From NCBI GenBank assembly GCA_023334545.1, contig JAADVB010000053.1, positions 1 to 64,000 of the forward strand: DNA of 64,000 nucleotides, in the 5' to 3' direction. The notes below the pieces were generated by a model, which worked only from the letters and a program-made list of their open reading frames with translations, did no database searches and had not been told where the DNA came from. This stretch comes from Salisapilia sapeloensis (lineage: Eukaryota; Oomycota; Peronosporomycetes; Peronosporales; Salisapiliaceae). This document shows positions 33,953 to 46,129 of the stretch, piece by piece (position 1 is the stretch's first letter; each line of letters starts with the position of its first letter). Position numbers and translations under genes: made by a program.

Positions 33953-36455
33953 ATGTCTCTTGCTCCATTACCTTCCACGATTCGGGAGGACAGCCCTGAA
34001 AAGGCCTCCTCTTCCAAAACTCAAAAAGAGATGGGTGTCCAACACGATCTACAGAAAGCTGCGGATCTATATCGCAAAGGTCTCGAGATCACGCATCGAG
34101 CGACAAGTTATGATGACCAAGTAAGAGCCATCGAAATGTTTAGCTTAGCCATCTCTGTCAGTACAGCTCAGGCCAGATTCTTCTTAGCAAGAGGGAACTG
34201 CTTTCGTGCGATTGGAAACTTTCAGTGTGCTGCAAACGACTACAGTCAGGCGATTACCATAGATGATAAAACTCCTGCGTACTATGCAAACAGAGCTGCA
34301 TGCCGTCGCAAGCTGAACGACTACGTCGGAGCGTTGGAAGATATGACCGCAGCCGTTGATCTAGACATGAAGAAGGGACAACATTTTCTTACTAGAGGCC
34401 TCCTCTTCGCTGACATTGGGTTCTTACAGGAAGCAATCATTGACTTGACTAAAGCGCTGGAGGAGTCTGCAGCAGAGGAAGGTGGTAACGGGCGGAGTTC
34501 CGCCGGAAGTGGCTTGGGTCCTCGGCTTGAGAGTCGAGCACTGCAAACGCGTGGAACTTGCTTCCGAAAGATTGGCAACATGTCCAAATGCATCGATGAC
34601 CTCCAGAAAGCCATTCAACTCGACACGAGTAACCCAGCGGCATACGCTAGTCTCGGTCAAGCGTATCTTGCGACTAAGAATTATGACGACGCTATTGTGC
34701 AATACACAGAAGCCATCCATCTCAATAGCTCTATAGCTTCTTACTTTACTCACCTTGGTCTTTGCTACTTTCACAAAGGAGACTCGTTTGCACATCAAGC
34801 TCTCGATGAGTTTGACCATGCTATCCAACTGAACTGTAAGCCATACGTCCGCTTTTATCGTGGAGCCGTGCACATCGTGCTAGCATTGGACCTTTTAAAG
34901 ACTGCTGAGCAGAAGCAGGCGCCTTCCGTGTCCACAAGTAACGCAGAACACACTGACCAGAAGAACGAAACAGCCCCTGACAGATTATCATCGCATCCAA
35001 AGCGTCCTTCATTTCGAACTACAGCAATTAAGGCTCCGCGAGAGTATGAGGCTGCCATGGAACATCTAAACACCGCGTACGCAGACTTTAAGACCGCATG
35101 GGGGCTTGCACCGAAACAGGCAGATTACCAAGTTGGAATGGCAATCGCGTCACAACTTCTTCAAAAGTATGAAGAGGCAAGCGCCATCTTGCAGCGTGTG
35201 ATCGACTCGGAGAAGCATGAAAATGTCAATTTAGTTGCGCTATATCATTCTGCATTGTGTGCTCATCTCTTGAACGATCGCGAAAGGGCCCTGACGTTGC
35301 TATCGGACGCTATTGACGCGCATCCGGACGAAGCACTCTTTTATTTCTCGAGAGGATTGATTCTGCAGGAGATGGCACAGCACGAACTTGCGATCACAGA
35401 CTATACGATCGCAATCGACCTGCACACGGATGCTCCTATAGCTACATGGTACTTTTTGCGAGCCGATAGTCTCTTGCGGCTCGGAAAGTATCAGGAAGCT
35501 GTTGAAGGGTGTACAAGAGCCATTGCAATAGACCCTCATACCGAAATTGGTGTCTACAACACAAGAGGAATGGGTTATCGAGCTTTAGGAGAACATTTAC
35601 TAGCTATCGAAGACTTGACGGTATGTCAACATCCACCTATCACTCTACCAGGAAGGTCTTACATCGTCTTTGTGTAGGTTTGTCTGAAAGCTCATCCTAA
35701 ATCTGATGTCTTCCACTACCATCGAGGACTGACCTACATGGACGCTCGCCAGTCTTCGAATGCCTTATTGGATTTTAAAGCTGTGCTTGCTACTCGAACG
35801 TCTGACGGCAGGTATCTCTCCATTCGATATATGCACACGAAAGATAATTGATGAATTCATACCGACCGGGTCTAGAATCCTGTACTATGTAGGTATCAAC
35901 CACTTTCGGGAGCAGGAGTATGACAACTGCCTTCGGTACCTCCGTTTGTCTTTTGACAATGGACCTCCAGAAGAGCACTTGTCAGAAATGTACGTAATTG
36001 TCTGCAGCTAACGCTTTCTCATCCCTCTCCATGGTTACCACTTGAATAGGTACTACACGATGGGTTTGTCTCTCGCCATTACGAATCGAAATGAAGAAGC
36101 TGTCGAGTACTTTACGCATGCCCTTGATCATTTACTTGAGTCAACTTTATCGAGTGAAGCACTCCAAGTAACGTACATGCATGAACGTGCCAAAGCTCAG
36201 CAGCTAAGTAAGAGGTATCGAGAAGCCATTCAGGACTTTACCTACGTCATACGGCACAGTCCGAAGAATGCCCACGCCTACTTTCGTCGTGGCTTTGCCT
36301 ACAAGTCTCTGGGCGATCTACTTCGCGCTGCATCAGACTTGCAAACCGCCAAGCGCTTAGACCCGGAGAACAAGAGTCTCGCAGTCGAGTACAAGACGAT
36401 ACGACCAGTGGACTGCATCGTACTCTGTCGTCCAGGAGAAGAAAAGGAGTTCTAG
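33953..36455 (+). CDS. TPR-repeat protein, TTC6-like
   Basis: Four exons: 33953-35620, 35678-35811, 35876-35989, 36050-36455 (773 aa). Almost the whole protein is tetratricopeptide repeats: RFFLARGNCFRAIGNFQCA, PAYYANRAACRRKLNDYVGAL and YFTHLGLCYFHKGD. At least 12 repeat units are visible. TPR arrays bind short peptides and serve as scaffolds; long TPR-only proteins like TTC6 are common in flagellated protists, but no targeting signal is visible here. Each junction keeps phase, and the final exon begins in the middle of a repeat (MYYTMGLSLAI). Confidence 0.8.
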
Positions 36456-36562
36456 TGGAAAAGAGAGGACAAACGGAAAGACTACAATTCGCGACTAAGC
36501 GTGTTCATTCACCCTTTCTAGACGCAGCATGAAGCCGCTACTGTTTATACTTGTGGACACTT

Positions 36563-38784
36563 TCATGCTGCTTTCTTGGCTTTGGAGGTCGCGTCGCCAT
36601 CCTTGGAACTAATTCTATCAATGTACTGCAGCAGTTGGCGCTGGGAGATGCTGCCATCGAGCCCAGGGATGCCGACGCCTTCGCTCGCGACGAACTTAAA
36701 GATCGGCTCATCGCTTTCGAAGCCGCCGAGGTTGTACGGCGCCTCCGTCGGCGTGTAGATGACTCCATCAACCTCATGCGTGACGCTCTTGCGGAATTTA
36801 TCGAGCAAGTACTCGGTCTTGGCGATCCGAAAGTGGTCTTTCATGCGCACTCGAAACGGTTCTTGCGTATAGTCAAAAGTCGTATCTTGCTTCCGTGCAA
36901 GAATGATTTCGTTCTGGAGACACTGCAGTCGTTTCTCGAGCTTGGTGCGCCAGATCGGTTGTCCGTCGTGGAAGACAATGTCGAACGCCAGGAACCGCGG
37001 CACTTTGCGGTTCCCGTCCTGGTCTTCCACGAGGACACCATCGATCAGCGTATTCTTCTGAGACTCTAACGGTGCGCGTTTGCGAGGGAAGTGCATGTTC
37101 ACTTTGGACAGCGACATGTCGCGACAGACCACGTACGTCCCACTCGTGTGTACGTAGAGGAGACACCGTCGACCGCGTGCCCTCCACGTGGACAGATAGG
37201 CTTTCGTAAGGCACCCCTTGCGGGCTTCTGCGCCAGCGGCGACGTGTGTGGCGGTTAGAGGGATGGCTTCGCACCCAGGGAAGCCTTGGACGCCAGTGAG
37301 CTTCTGCACTGCCTCGACGATCTCACTGTACGCGTCTGATGACGTCGGGACGGTCTCACCAAACTCTAGTGGCGCGACATCATCTACCCACGACCGGATC
37401 TTCCGGCGTTTAGTCGGACGATCCGTCGACTCGGAGCTTGGCGGCTTGTAGCTTGGCGGTTTGTAGCTCGGTGGCTTGTACGCTGGGACTGGTGCATGCC
37501 CGGAGCCACTGCGACTACGTGTTTTGCCTGTGACGTTTGCGGTGGCAGCTTCGGGTGCGTCGGTTTTTGGTGTCGCCCTCTGCTTGCGTTCGAATGGGAC
37601 TTGCTTGTCTTGATCTGTGAGGACGTCGGGGCCTATTGTCTTGCCAGCGACGTTGTCTTGTCCGACTTCCATGTCCCACTTGGGTGGAGAGGGACATGCA
37701 ATCGTTGAGCCTTGTGGTAGAGTGCTATGGTACTTGCGATAGAGACGCTAGAGACATCAGGAAGGATGTGAGCGATAGGTGGATTGTAGGAGGGGTATAA
37801 AAGTACCTCTAGATAGTGGTACGAGTAGATACCAGGCGCAACCGACTGTGCGAACTCTTCCAACGCCTTGTCGAGGTTTCTGTTGCAGTACTCGACCAAG
37901 TAGCTGCAGCATATACATTAGCATCTTGCTATAGATGACAGAGAGATGGGAAATACCTAACGAGAAGGAAGCCAACGAGGTTATATCCTCGACCGGCGAA
38001 GACGGCCACGTCTCTTTCGCCATCGCTGCTACTGCTCGTGTGCTTTTGCATCCGGTCGCAGAATTCCTGTACGATAGCGTCTTCATCATGAGTGGATGGA
38101 ACGCCTAGATAGATAGAATCGACGTAAAGTGAGTCCAGCGTCACGTGAAAAGATAGAAGCAGTGGAAAGACCTTCATCTAATCGAGCTGACAGCTTGGCG
38201 TACTTGACATCCCAATCATCCCATTCTCTACAGGTAAAAAGGGTGCGTTAGAGACATATTGTACAGAGTATAGGATAGAGCGTAGGAGATATGCACCCTC
38301 GGTCGTGGAAATAAATGTCACTGCCACTTGCATCGATGACGAGACCTAGATTGACCACAGTGCCGGAACGTCCTTGCGAGATGAGCTTCTCCACGATAGC
38401 TGATGGAGTGAAATCCTCTTCGCCTTGCTCCATGTGCACTTCGTACCTACCATACGTGCCTTGATCAGTGTCAATTCATAAAGTGTCGAGACCTCTGCAC
38501 TCGTTCCACCACAGTAGACGAATGCAATGTAATCGACGAATCAAATTGGGTACGTACAAGGTAGCGAGTGGCGTGCGCAGTGGGAGCAAGTGGGGGTCCA
38601 TGAGATTGCCAAACGGTGGCATCTGACGATACTTGTGCCATTCCTCTGGCGTCCACTTGAGCAGTTTTCTCCCGCCGTTGCTGGCTGACGATAGCTTTGC
38701 ACTATTCTCCTTCTTCTTCATTTCCTGCTGCTTCCTTTCATTCGCTAGACGCAGCTTGGCTGCGATCTCCGAGTGCGAGCTCAT
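36563..38784 (-). CDS. Capping-enzyme homologue (RNA triphosphatase-guanylyltransferase) with degraded active sites
   Basis: Six exons: 38558-38784, 38297-38446, 38172-38227, 37957-38104, 37807-37903, 36563-37747 (620 aa), all in phase. The N-terminal half has the layout of the animal-type Cys-phosphatase RNA triphosphatase domain: PLRTPL, NLGLVIDA, YFHDRG, then a block ending in APGIYSYHYLE. The HCxxGxxRTG loop is replaced by FAGRGYNLVG (residues 180-189), so catalytic Cys is Ala181 and Arg is Leu187. The C-terminal half has guanylyltransferase motifs IIIa (LIDGVLVED), III (VPRFLAFDIVF) and IV (HEVDGVIYTP). The nucleotide-binding KxDG is RARG (415-418), motif V is weak (IFKF), and no OB fold follows. 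A YKPPS repeat lies in the linker. Conclusion: homology to capping enzyme is clear; loss of both activities is inferred from the missing residues. Confidence 0.85.
37440..37495 (-). repeat. YKPPS pentapeptide repeat in the capping-like protein
   Basis: The linker codes for three copies of YKPPS in a row, preceded by a Pro-rich start (PVPA). It resembles RNA polymerase II CTD-like or disordered binding repeats; functional meaning is unknown. Confidence 0.55.
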
Positions 38785-38919
38785 ACCGCCGCTTTTTAAA
38801 ATGAAAAAAGCGATCGAGATGGGTGGGGTAGATTTGTCCACAGATATATTGCGGAGGGTATTCATTTACACTGTCAAAGAGCTAAACCTACGTGTGCCAC
38901 CACATCTCGAAAGGTCGTG

Positions 38920-41656
38920 ATGTCGTCCACGAAGCACCCACCAAGCTATGACCAAGCTCCTACTTCGACCTGGTATCGGGAGGATGGACCACAGTCGGAG
39001 CGGTCAAAGAGACTGAAAGCTCTGACATCGGAAGATAGTCCTCCCATAACTACGAAACCAGTGGCTTCGTTACCAGAAATACCTCCCGTCGGAGTCGAGA
39101 CGTCCGAGTCGGAGCTCTTGCGTGCTCGAGCAGAAGAAGAGAAGAACTTTTTGACAGGATATGTTGAAAGGCTGCTCAATCAGCTACGTGAATTGTTGGA
39201 AAAGTATGGCGAATTAGACAAACTGCCTTCGCTAACCAACTCGCTTCATGCAGCTTTCGAAACGGATGTGGACACTTCGGAGCCACTTCCGTCCTGGATG
39301 ACCGCAAAGGACTGCCTGAATCCGGTTTTCCAGGCTTATGACGGAAAGATAAAAGAGCTGGTAGGTTTCTACGTTGTTTCCATTCTATCGAATAGTTCAT
39401 TGAATCGTAAGTAGGAAGCCATGCTGGCAGATAATACCAAGTCCATGGAGAATGTATCCTCCAGAGCAGAAGCTATTGCGAAAGAGAACACGACACTTCG
39501 CCAGTACACTTTCTTGATAGTCTTAAAGACTGGATAGGTGAGGAATTGATACATGTTGGAATTAGAGAGCTGGAGGCAGCAGGAGAACGAGCTGTCTTGC
39601 AGGAGGCAAAAGGCAGAGAAGACTTTTTATCGACGGACATGACTACTCTAGCAGATGAAGAGGCGCTGCAGCAAATGGGGGAGCGAGTGGAGATATTCAT
39701 GTCGGTACGCTTTGATCAGCACTCTTCTGTTTTTTCATCCAGAGTGCCTAACTGCTGAAACAGGAAAATCGAATGCTATCCGAGCAAATTTCGTTGCAAG
39801 AAGATGAACTCCAGAGCTTGCGCAAGACGATAGAAGGCAAGGACCAACGGATTCAGACGCTAGAACAACACTTCAACCAAGTCTCTTTGGCATTGCAACA
39901 ACAGAAGAGTACATGTCAGTCACTGGAGCAGGAACGAGCTTCATGCGAAAACTTGCTACAACAACATGCTATTACTGCAGGACGAGAGCATGCAGAGAAG
40001 GAAGAGCTCAAGTCTCAGATCCATGCTCTTCAGTCTGCACAGGAAAGCTCTAGCGACCATCTTCAACAGTATGAAGAGCTACTGGCGAACGCGAAGAAGT
40101 CAGCTTCTAAAAAGGAGGATCAGTTCACGCAACGTTACCAGACCGTTTGTACTCGGTTAAAAGATTTAAACAGCCAGGTCACAGCTAAAGAGAGTAAGAT
40201 CGATGAGCTGGAGGAGAAGAACCGAGAGCTCGAGTCGGAGCTAGATACAGTGAAACAGGATTGTGAAGGCATGCTGAATGTGTTAACGAGAATGGAGAAG
40301 CAGTTGAGTCAATATGCTTCGAGGGAGGAAGCCGTGACAGAGCTAGAGACACAGAGTAAGGTGCGTGTGGAGGAAGTTACGTTGGAAAAGGAACAGATTG
40401 AAGCTCGAGAATCCTTTGCACGACAAGAGATCACGCAGCTACTGGAACGTCTAAAGCGAGAGAGCGAGCAGCATGTCAAGGAGATGCAGGAGAAAGGGGA
40501 CGCCGTGACGAAGAAGCTGTCAGATAAGCTTACCCGTTCCCAAGAGAAGGCGCAGCGTCTAGAGGAAGACTGGACACAAGTACGGACGAAATTGGATGCT
40601 GTCACGAGACAGAAGCAGCAGACGGAAAAGGAGCTCGAAGATCTTCGTCAGCACAGTCTAGAAGCGAAGAAGCAGTTTGAATACCACTTAAAGTTGAATA
40701 AAGAGAGAGCTTTGGCAGCGGAAGAAGAACGTGATGCATTGCGTATGGGTACAGCAGAGATGGAAGAGAAGATCAAGGCTAAAGGTGATGAGCTCCAGAC
40801 ACTTCATGAAGAACATAAAGCTTTGGTTCGGTCGAGCGGACAGAAAGTGGTGAGGCTGCAGGAAGAAATAGGTCGACTAGCATCCCAGGTAAAGCAGCAA
40901 TCTCTCGAGCTGGAAGACAAGAGTCATCGCCTCAGTCAATGCCAAGGAAAGCTCGCCAAGGCCGAGGCAGAAGTCAACACCAAAGTCGATCGGGAGGTTG
41001 GATCGTTGCGTGACCAAAATCGACGATTACAAGCGCAGTTATCGGACGCAGAGGTTCGGCTAGCAGAAACAACAAAGCAGACATCATTTTCATCCGATGC
41101 GAGTCGACGAGAGCTAGAGCGAACCGTCGAAAAGTGGAGAAAGGAAGTGGAAACTTTGGAACGGTCCTCTACTATACTAAAAGAAGACCGTCAACAGACT
41201 GAAAAAGCTCGGCAGGAGCTAGCAGCAAAAGCCAAGACACTGTCCTTGCAGATACTTCATATGAGCGAGGAATTACAAGAAGTTAAAGAGCAATTGAATG
41301 ATCGAGACCAGGAGCTGGAAGAGAGTGAGCAGAAGATTAACGAGCTGAGCAGCCAGCTTACTGTCTCCTTTTCCAAACAGCAGCAAGCGTATCGTCAGGA
41401 ACGAGAGACGAAAATCGCGAGAGAGAAACTCGTTCTGGAAAAGGCCCGAGTCGAACGTGAGCTCTCGCTTTGTCGGAAGAAACTGGAGGCTGCGAATGGA
41501 GAACAGACAAAGCGTGGACAGTTTATGCTTAAAGATGCTTCCGTGCATCGTCAGAGTCGATTGCTATCGTACTCGCCATCGCCAAGCAGACACAAGCAAG
41601 AGGAGGCTGCACAAGTAGAGCCACTACCCCGATCTCCCAGTAGTTTACATTCGTAA
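38920..41656 (+). CDS. Long coiled-coil protein
   Basis: Four exons: 38920-39360, 39415-39503, 39566-39704, 39764-41656 (853 aa). A disordered Ser/Pro-rich N-terminus precedes a short helical region (SELLRARAEEEKNFLTGYVERLL). From about residue 190 onwards the protein is almost continuous heptad coiled coil, rich in E, K, Q and L. It ends with a Ser/Pro tail. Such proteins serve as centrosomal, Golgi or cytoskeletal tethers; I cannot pick a family. The intron before exon 3 was chosen because it keeps the heptad frame. It shares a 135-bp divergent promoter with the capping-like gene. Confidence 0.72.
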
Positions 41657-41735
41657 TATAGAGCAAAATCTCAACTATAGAAAGCTTGGACAGCACTACT
41701 GATCTTGTATTTCGAATTGTTTGTTATGTTCTTCC

Positions 41736-43654
41736 TTACTTGCTAAAGCACAGACTGGCGTTTGTGCCTCCAAAGCCAAAAGAATTGGAGAGCACTGCCT
41801 TGAGGTCTTTCTCCTGCGGCTCATTCGGAACGTAATTGAGCTTCAAGTCGTCCGTTGTCTCGTGCAAGTTTAGCGTCGGAGGCATCACGTTCTACGTTTC
41901 ATAGACGCAATCGATGAGAGATGATCTAGTACTTATGGCTGTGTAGATAGAACTTACGTGGTGGAGAGCTTTGATAGCGAAGATGGCTTCGACAGCACCT
42001 GCAGCTCCCAAGAGATGGCCGACAGCTCCCTTTAGTATGCGATAAAGATCATGTTAGTCGAGTTAGCTGGGACTTGATGCTTGCATGCACGAACCTTGGT
42101 GGACGAAACACCGAGTGATGCTGCGTGCTCTTTGAACAACGTCTCAATGGCTTGGCTTTCGGCGACGTCACCAAGCGGCGTAGAGGTGGCATGGGCATTG
42201 ATGTAGCCGACGTCTTCCAGACGGAGTCCTGACTGCTTCATTGCAGCCGCCATAGCTCTAAGTAGCACATATCAGCTACGTACGTCTTGTACGAATCGTA
42301 TGAGAGCTTACCGCCTGGCACCGTCTCCACCTTCAGGGGGTGCTGTCATATGATGACTATCGCCGCTCATGCCGTACCCTCGAACTTCTGCATAGATCCG
42401 AGCTCCACGCTGTTTTGCATGCTCATAGTCCTGCCGTCATCGATCGGATAGATAAGTTTCTACATCTTATATCAGCTACTAACATGATTATCTACCTCCA
42501 GCACGACGACACCAGCTCCCTCGCCAATCACAAATCCATTTCGACGGCTATCAAAAGGTCGAGATGCTTCCCATGGCGTGTCATTAAACTACAGCTCAAG
42601 GATTGAGTACCACTTGTAGATAGATCAAGTCTTGGTAGTTTATACCTTGGTCGTTAACGCTTGGGCACGAAGGAAACCACAGAGAGCTATTTGATTAAGC
42701 ATGGACTCAGTTCCACCAGCGATCATGACGTCTGCATCGCCATGACGAATGATCCGAGCGGCATCACCAATGCTATGGCTGCCTGTGGTGCAGGCCGTGA
42801 CGGCCGAGTGGTTTGGTCCCTATGTTTCGAAGTATGTGTTAGCGCTGATGATAAGTGGACGTGTGGCTTCATATACTTTGAGCCCATGTTCGATGCTGAT
42901 GTGTCCAGCAGCTAGATTGATCAGGATTCGAGGGATGAAGAAAGGGGACACACGACGGAATTTCTGTCAAGTCGAGTAAGTAGGGTAGTTTTGGATAAGC
43001 ACCAGCTACTTGGTATAACAGATCAAGTACCTTGTCTCGTACGAGCTGCCCGACATCAACAATCTCTTCGATATTACCCATCCCAGATCCGACAGCAACA
43101 CCCTACATGAAGCAGGATGGATCTGTCAGCTCGACGTCAGTAGCTATAGTCACGATGTCCACATACAGCTCGTTCACTCTCCTCGTCGGTCTCGGGTTTC
43201 CATCCTGAATCCTGAATAGCCTCCGAAGCTGCACGAAATCAGTAATATACCACGTATTCATCTTAAAATGGCTCTTCAAGTACCTGCAGCAAGAGCGTAC
43301 GAGATGAAATTGACGTCTTGTGTGCGAAGACTTTTGACATCGACCCAGTCTCGGGCGTTAAACGCTCCATCTTGATCGCCACGAGGTACGGGCGCACCAA
43401 TGGTACATCCGAGACCACTTTCAACAAATTCATCGATAGACTAAGCAACTAGTATCAATAAAAACCATTGCAAGCAAGACAGGTCGAAAAGGTACCTTGA
43501 TGGCACATTTAGATGCTAGCAGTGCATTCCAGGCACGATCGACTCCGACGCCAAACGGAGTTACAGCACCTAGACCTGTGACTACGACACGTCGCGTTGG
43601 TGCCGGTGGTGGGGCTTTGAAAGCTAGCTCTGCCAGTCGCTGCGTTGGTCTCAT
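41736..43654 (-). CDS. Beta-ketoacyl-ACP synthase (KAS II/OXSM type)
   Basis: Eleven exons: 43496-43654, 43284-43440, 43167-43228, 43031-43102, 42877-42963, 42646-42819, 42496-42588, 42312-42430, 42095-42257, 41958-42029, 41736-41891 (437 aa). Condensing-enzyme residues are intact: Cys189 in TACTTG, His330 in [11 protein letters not shown] and His367 in [10 protein letters not shown]. The N-terminus starts [10 protein letters not shown] and goes straight into RRVVVTGLG. The length and motifs match FabF/KAS II and mitochondrial OXSM. It elongates acyl-ACP in mitochondrial or plastid-derived fatty-acid synthesis, which also supplies octanoyl for lipoate. A short N-terminus leaves organelle targeting uncertain. 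It is the most intron-rich gene here. Confidence 0.93.
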
Positions 43655-44127
43655 GTCTGCGAAAACAAAAGGTCGCACATATCGAAACGTCAGATCTACT
43701 TCCTTCCAAACGTCGGATACAGCTAGATTGAGTAGTACTGGAATATGTAGAGGGATGGAACCGAAGCGAATGTCTCCAGAGCTTGTCACGCACTCAATCC
43801 AAAATACAGATTGATCCTGAAAGCTTTTCGCGGTTTCTGGTGCGTGACGTTTAAATCTTGAACCGTTGTACCCTGAAACGATGCATCCATATCATGGCTG
43901 GCACTAGAGGTGTAAGCTTTCTTTGCAATAGAAGAGATATTGTACAAATTCAAGGTGGTAGAGATATGCTTTTCAGCAGAGCGACCCTAGTAACTTGCTG
44001 GAAGGAAGTTTCTTAGCTTTACGGAAGTATTTATTTTGGCGTAGTAACTAAGGAAGTTCGTCCTGCTCATGGCTCTCGAGCTCATTTCACAACTCACCAT
44101 CTCCAACCAACATCAAACTCCATCATC
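43655..44127. other. Divergent promoter region, no gene seen
   Basis: It separates the KAS gene (-) from the first 5'-nucleotidase (+). The upstream open frame of the KAS gene continues a little without an ATG. No repeat was noticed. Confidence 0.5.
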
Positions 44128-45761
44128 ATGCGCATACAAAGTGCATTCGTCTCCGTCCTTTCATTTCTTGTGGTAACTTGGGCGACAGCTGATCGCATTC
44201 CGACTGCCACGATCGATGTCCTGGCCTATGCGGATGTGTACGATATGGAGCCTTCCGAAGCGGACGGGCAACTCGTCGGCGGACCGTCTCGAGTGGTGCC
44301 TATTGTCCAGCATATGCGAGAGTCGAACCCGAACAGCCTCGTTCTCTTCTCTGGTGACACCATGTCTCCATCCCTCTGGTCATCTCACTTCCATGGCATG
44401 CAAATGGTCGAAGTCCACAACGCCATCGGTATTGATGCTGCCTGCCTTGGTATGTCTCTGTTGATGCTATTCGTAAATGACATGCTGATCCACTCTTGTT
44501 TGTAGGCAATCATGACTTTGACTACGGCCTCGATGGCTTTTTGAAAGTGGCTCAAGCGTCCAAGTTTCCATGGCTCAATGCCAACGTTTTCGATAAGAAG
44601 ACGAACAAGCTGATCCAAGGCACGCAAGCGAACACAATCATTAGCTTGAAAGATAAAGACGGGAACTGCTTCAAAGTCGGTATATTCGGCGTCATGTACG
44701 AACTCAACTCGAAAAGCTCTGGAGCGTATTGGACGAACCCGATCAAGGCTGCAAAGAAGCAAGTGCGGATCTTGCGCAGAAGGGAGAAAGTGGACATGGT
44801 CATTGCACTCACTCATCAGACTGCGCTCGACGATGAGCTGCTTGCCACGTCGGTAAAAGGGATTGACGTCATCTACGGTGGTCACGATCATGTGTCGATG
44901 CTACAAGAAGGACAACTGACGCCGTACATCAAGCCTGAACAAGACTTTAGATCGATTTGGACGACCAAGCTCGAGTACTTCGCTAAGCAAAAAGGCACAA
45001 AGGCACATACGAAGATGACGCATACCTCACTTGCTATCGTGGAAGACATGCCGACGGACCCAGTGATGGATAGCAAGATTGCTGTATACGCGCAGGAAAT
45101 GGAGTCTATCAACGGTGTCAAAGTTGGCGAGCTCTGTCGTGACTTGGATGTGCAAAAGACTGTCGTTCGCTACCAAGATTGCGATGCCGGACACCTCTTT
45201 GCGGATAGTTTCCTACACTTGTACGATGACGTCCAGCCAGATGCTGCGGTCATGAATGGAGGAGGTATCCGTGGTGACAAGGTCCTGCCTGCTGGAGATC
45301 TTACGATCGGTGACGTGAATGCATTATCACCATTCAGTAACCTGCTGGTGGTATGTGAGGCAAGTGGCGCATCGCTCAAGCAATTCGTCACCTATGAGAT
45401 GCAAGCCAGCTGCGGTGATGGTGCTTTGAACGCAAACGGTTACTTTGTCCATCCGGGAGGTTTCAAGTACACCTTCGAGTGCACTGGTAATGACGTTGGC
45501 GAGCTGACGTCTATCGAATGGCATCTCCACCCGAGTCGAAGTGGTGCTGTTCAAGACGACGAGAGCATCATCATTGCCATGAGCGAGTTCATCTATACGA
45601 CGGAGTTTGTCGAAGCGATCAGCGCCGAGTCGACACTTTTGATCGGTAGCAATGAAGCAAAGCTGCAAAACTTGGCTGTCGAGAACTTTATCAAGAACGC
45701 ACCAGAGAATACGATCTGCTTTGATGAGGATAGCCGAGTTACGATTACCACGAGAGCTTGA
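44128..45761 (+). CDS. Secreted 5'-nucleotidase-like metallophosphatase, copy 1
   Basis: Two exons, 44128-44449 and 44506-45761 (525 aa). A signal peptide of about 21 residues is followed by the metallophosphatase domain: GDTMSPSLW, GNHDFDYG, LTHQ and GHDH. The C-terminal 5'-nucleotidase domain carries NGGGIRGD. The first metal motif, normally DxH, reads D36-V-Y38. Family members hydrolyse extracellular nucleotides or nucleotide sugars. The C-terminus has no GPI-type tail, so the enzyme is probably secreted. The intron lies inside the GNHD codons, exactly as in copy 2. Confidence 0.88.
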
Positions 45762-46129
45762 TTTTCTCATCTGCAGTCGGCTGTCTACTTACATAATACG
45801 ATTTTCCTGCTACATACGCGTTCGCCAAAGATATTTATTTAAGCGTCGATAGCTAGTAATATGAGATAGATACGTTGAACAATACGGAGCAGAGATACAG
45901 ATCGTGGCACATCAATCTTGGCAGGATGTATCGCAAGGTCGTGGTAACACAATCGACAGCTGAGATCAGTATCTGGATGAGTAGGTACGTTCGTTCATCC
46001 TGAGGGCCATCTAGCGGGTTTTGGGTGGCAGAAATGAATAATCAGGCACGACCCATCAATCGGACGCTCCTTTTCGGATTACGATCGGACCGGAGATCGG
46101 CCATTTAAGTTTTAAACTCCTCCCACAAC
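45762..46129. other. Intergenic stretch between tandem 5'-nucleotidases
   Basis: 368 bp between the two paralogues. It must contain the terminator of copy 1 and the promoter of copy 2. No repeat flanking the duplication was visible. Confidence 0.5.

Noticed and set aside
36873-37274. A frame-shifted reading that gives HVEGTR, a KxDG-like motif, in the capping gene
   Set aside because: That frame loses all the downstream guanylyltransferase motifs, whereas the RARG frame keeps them on both sides; a sequencing frameshift is possible but not supported.
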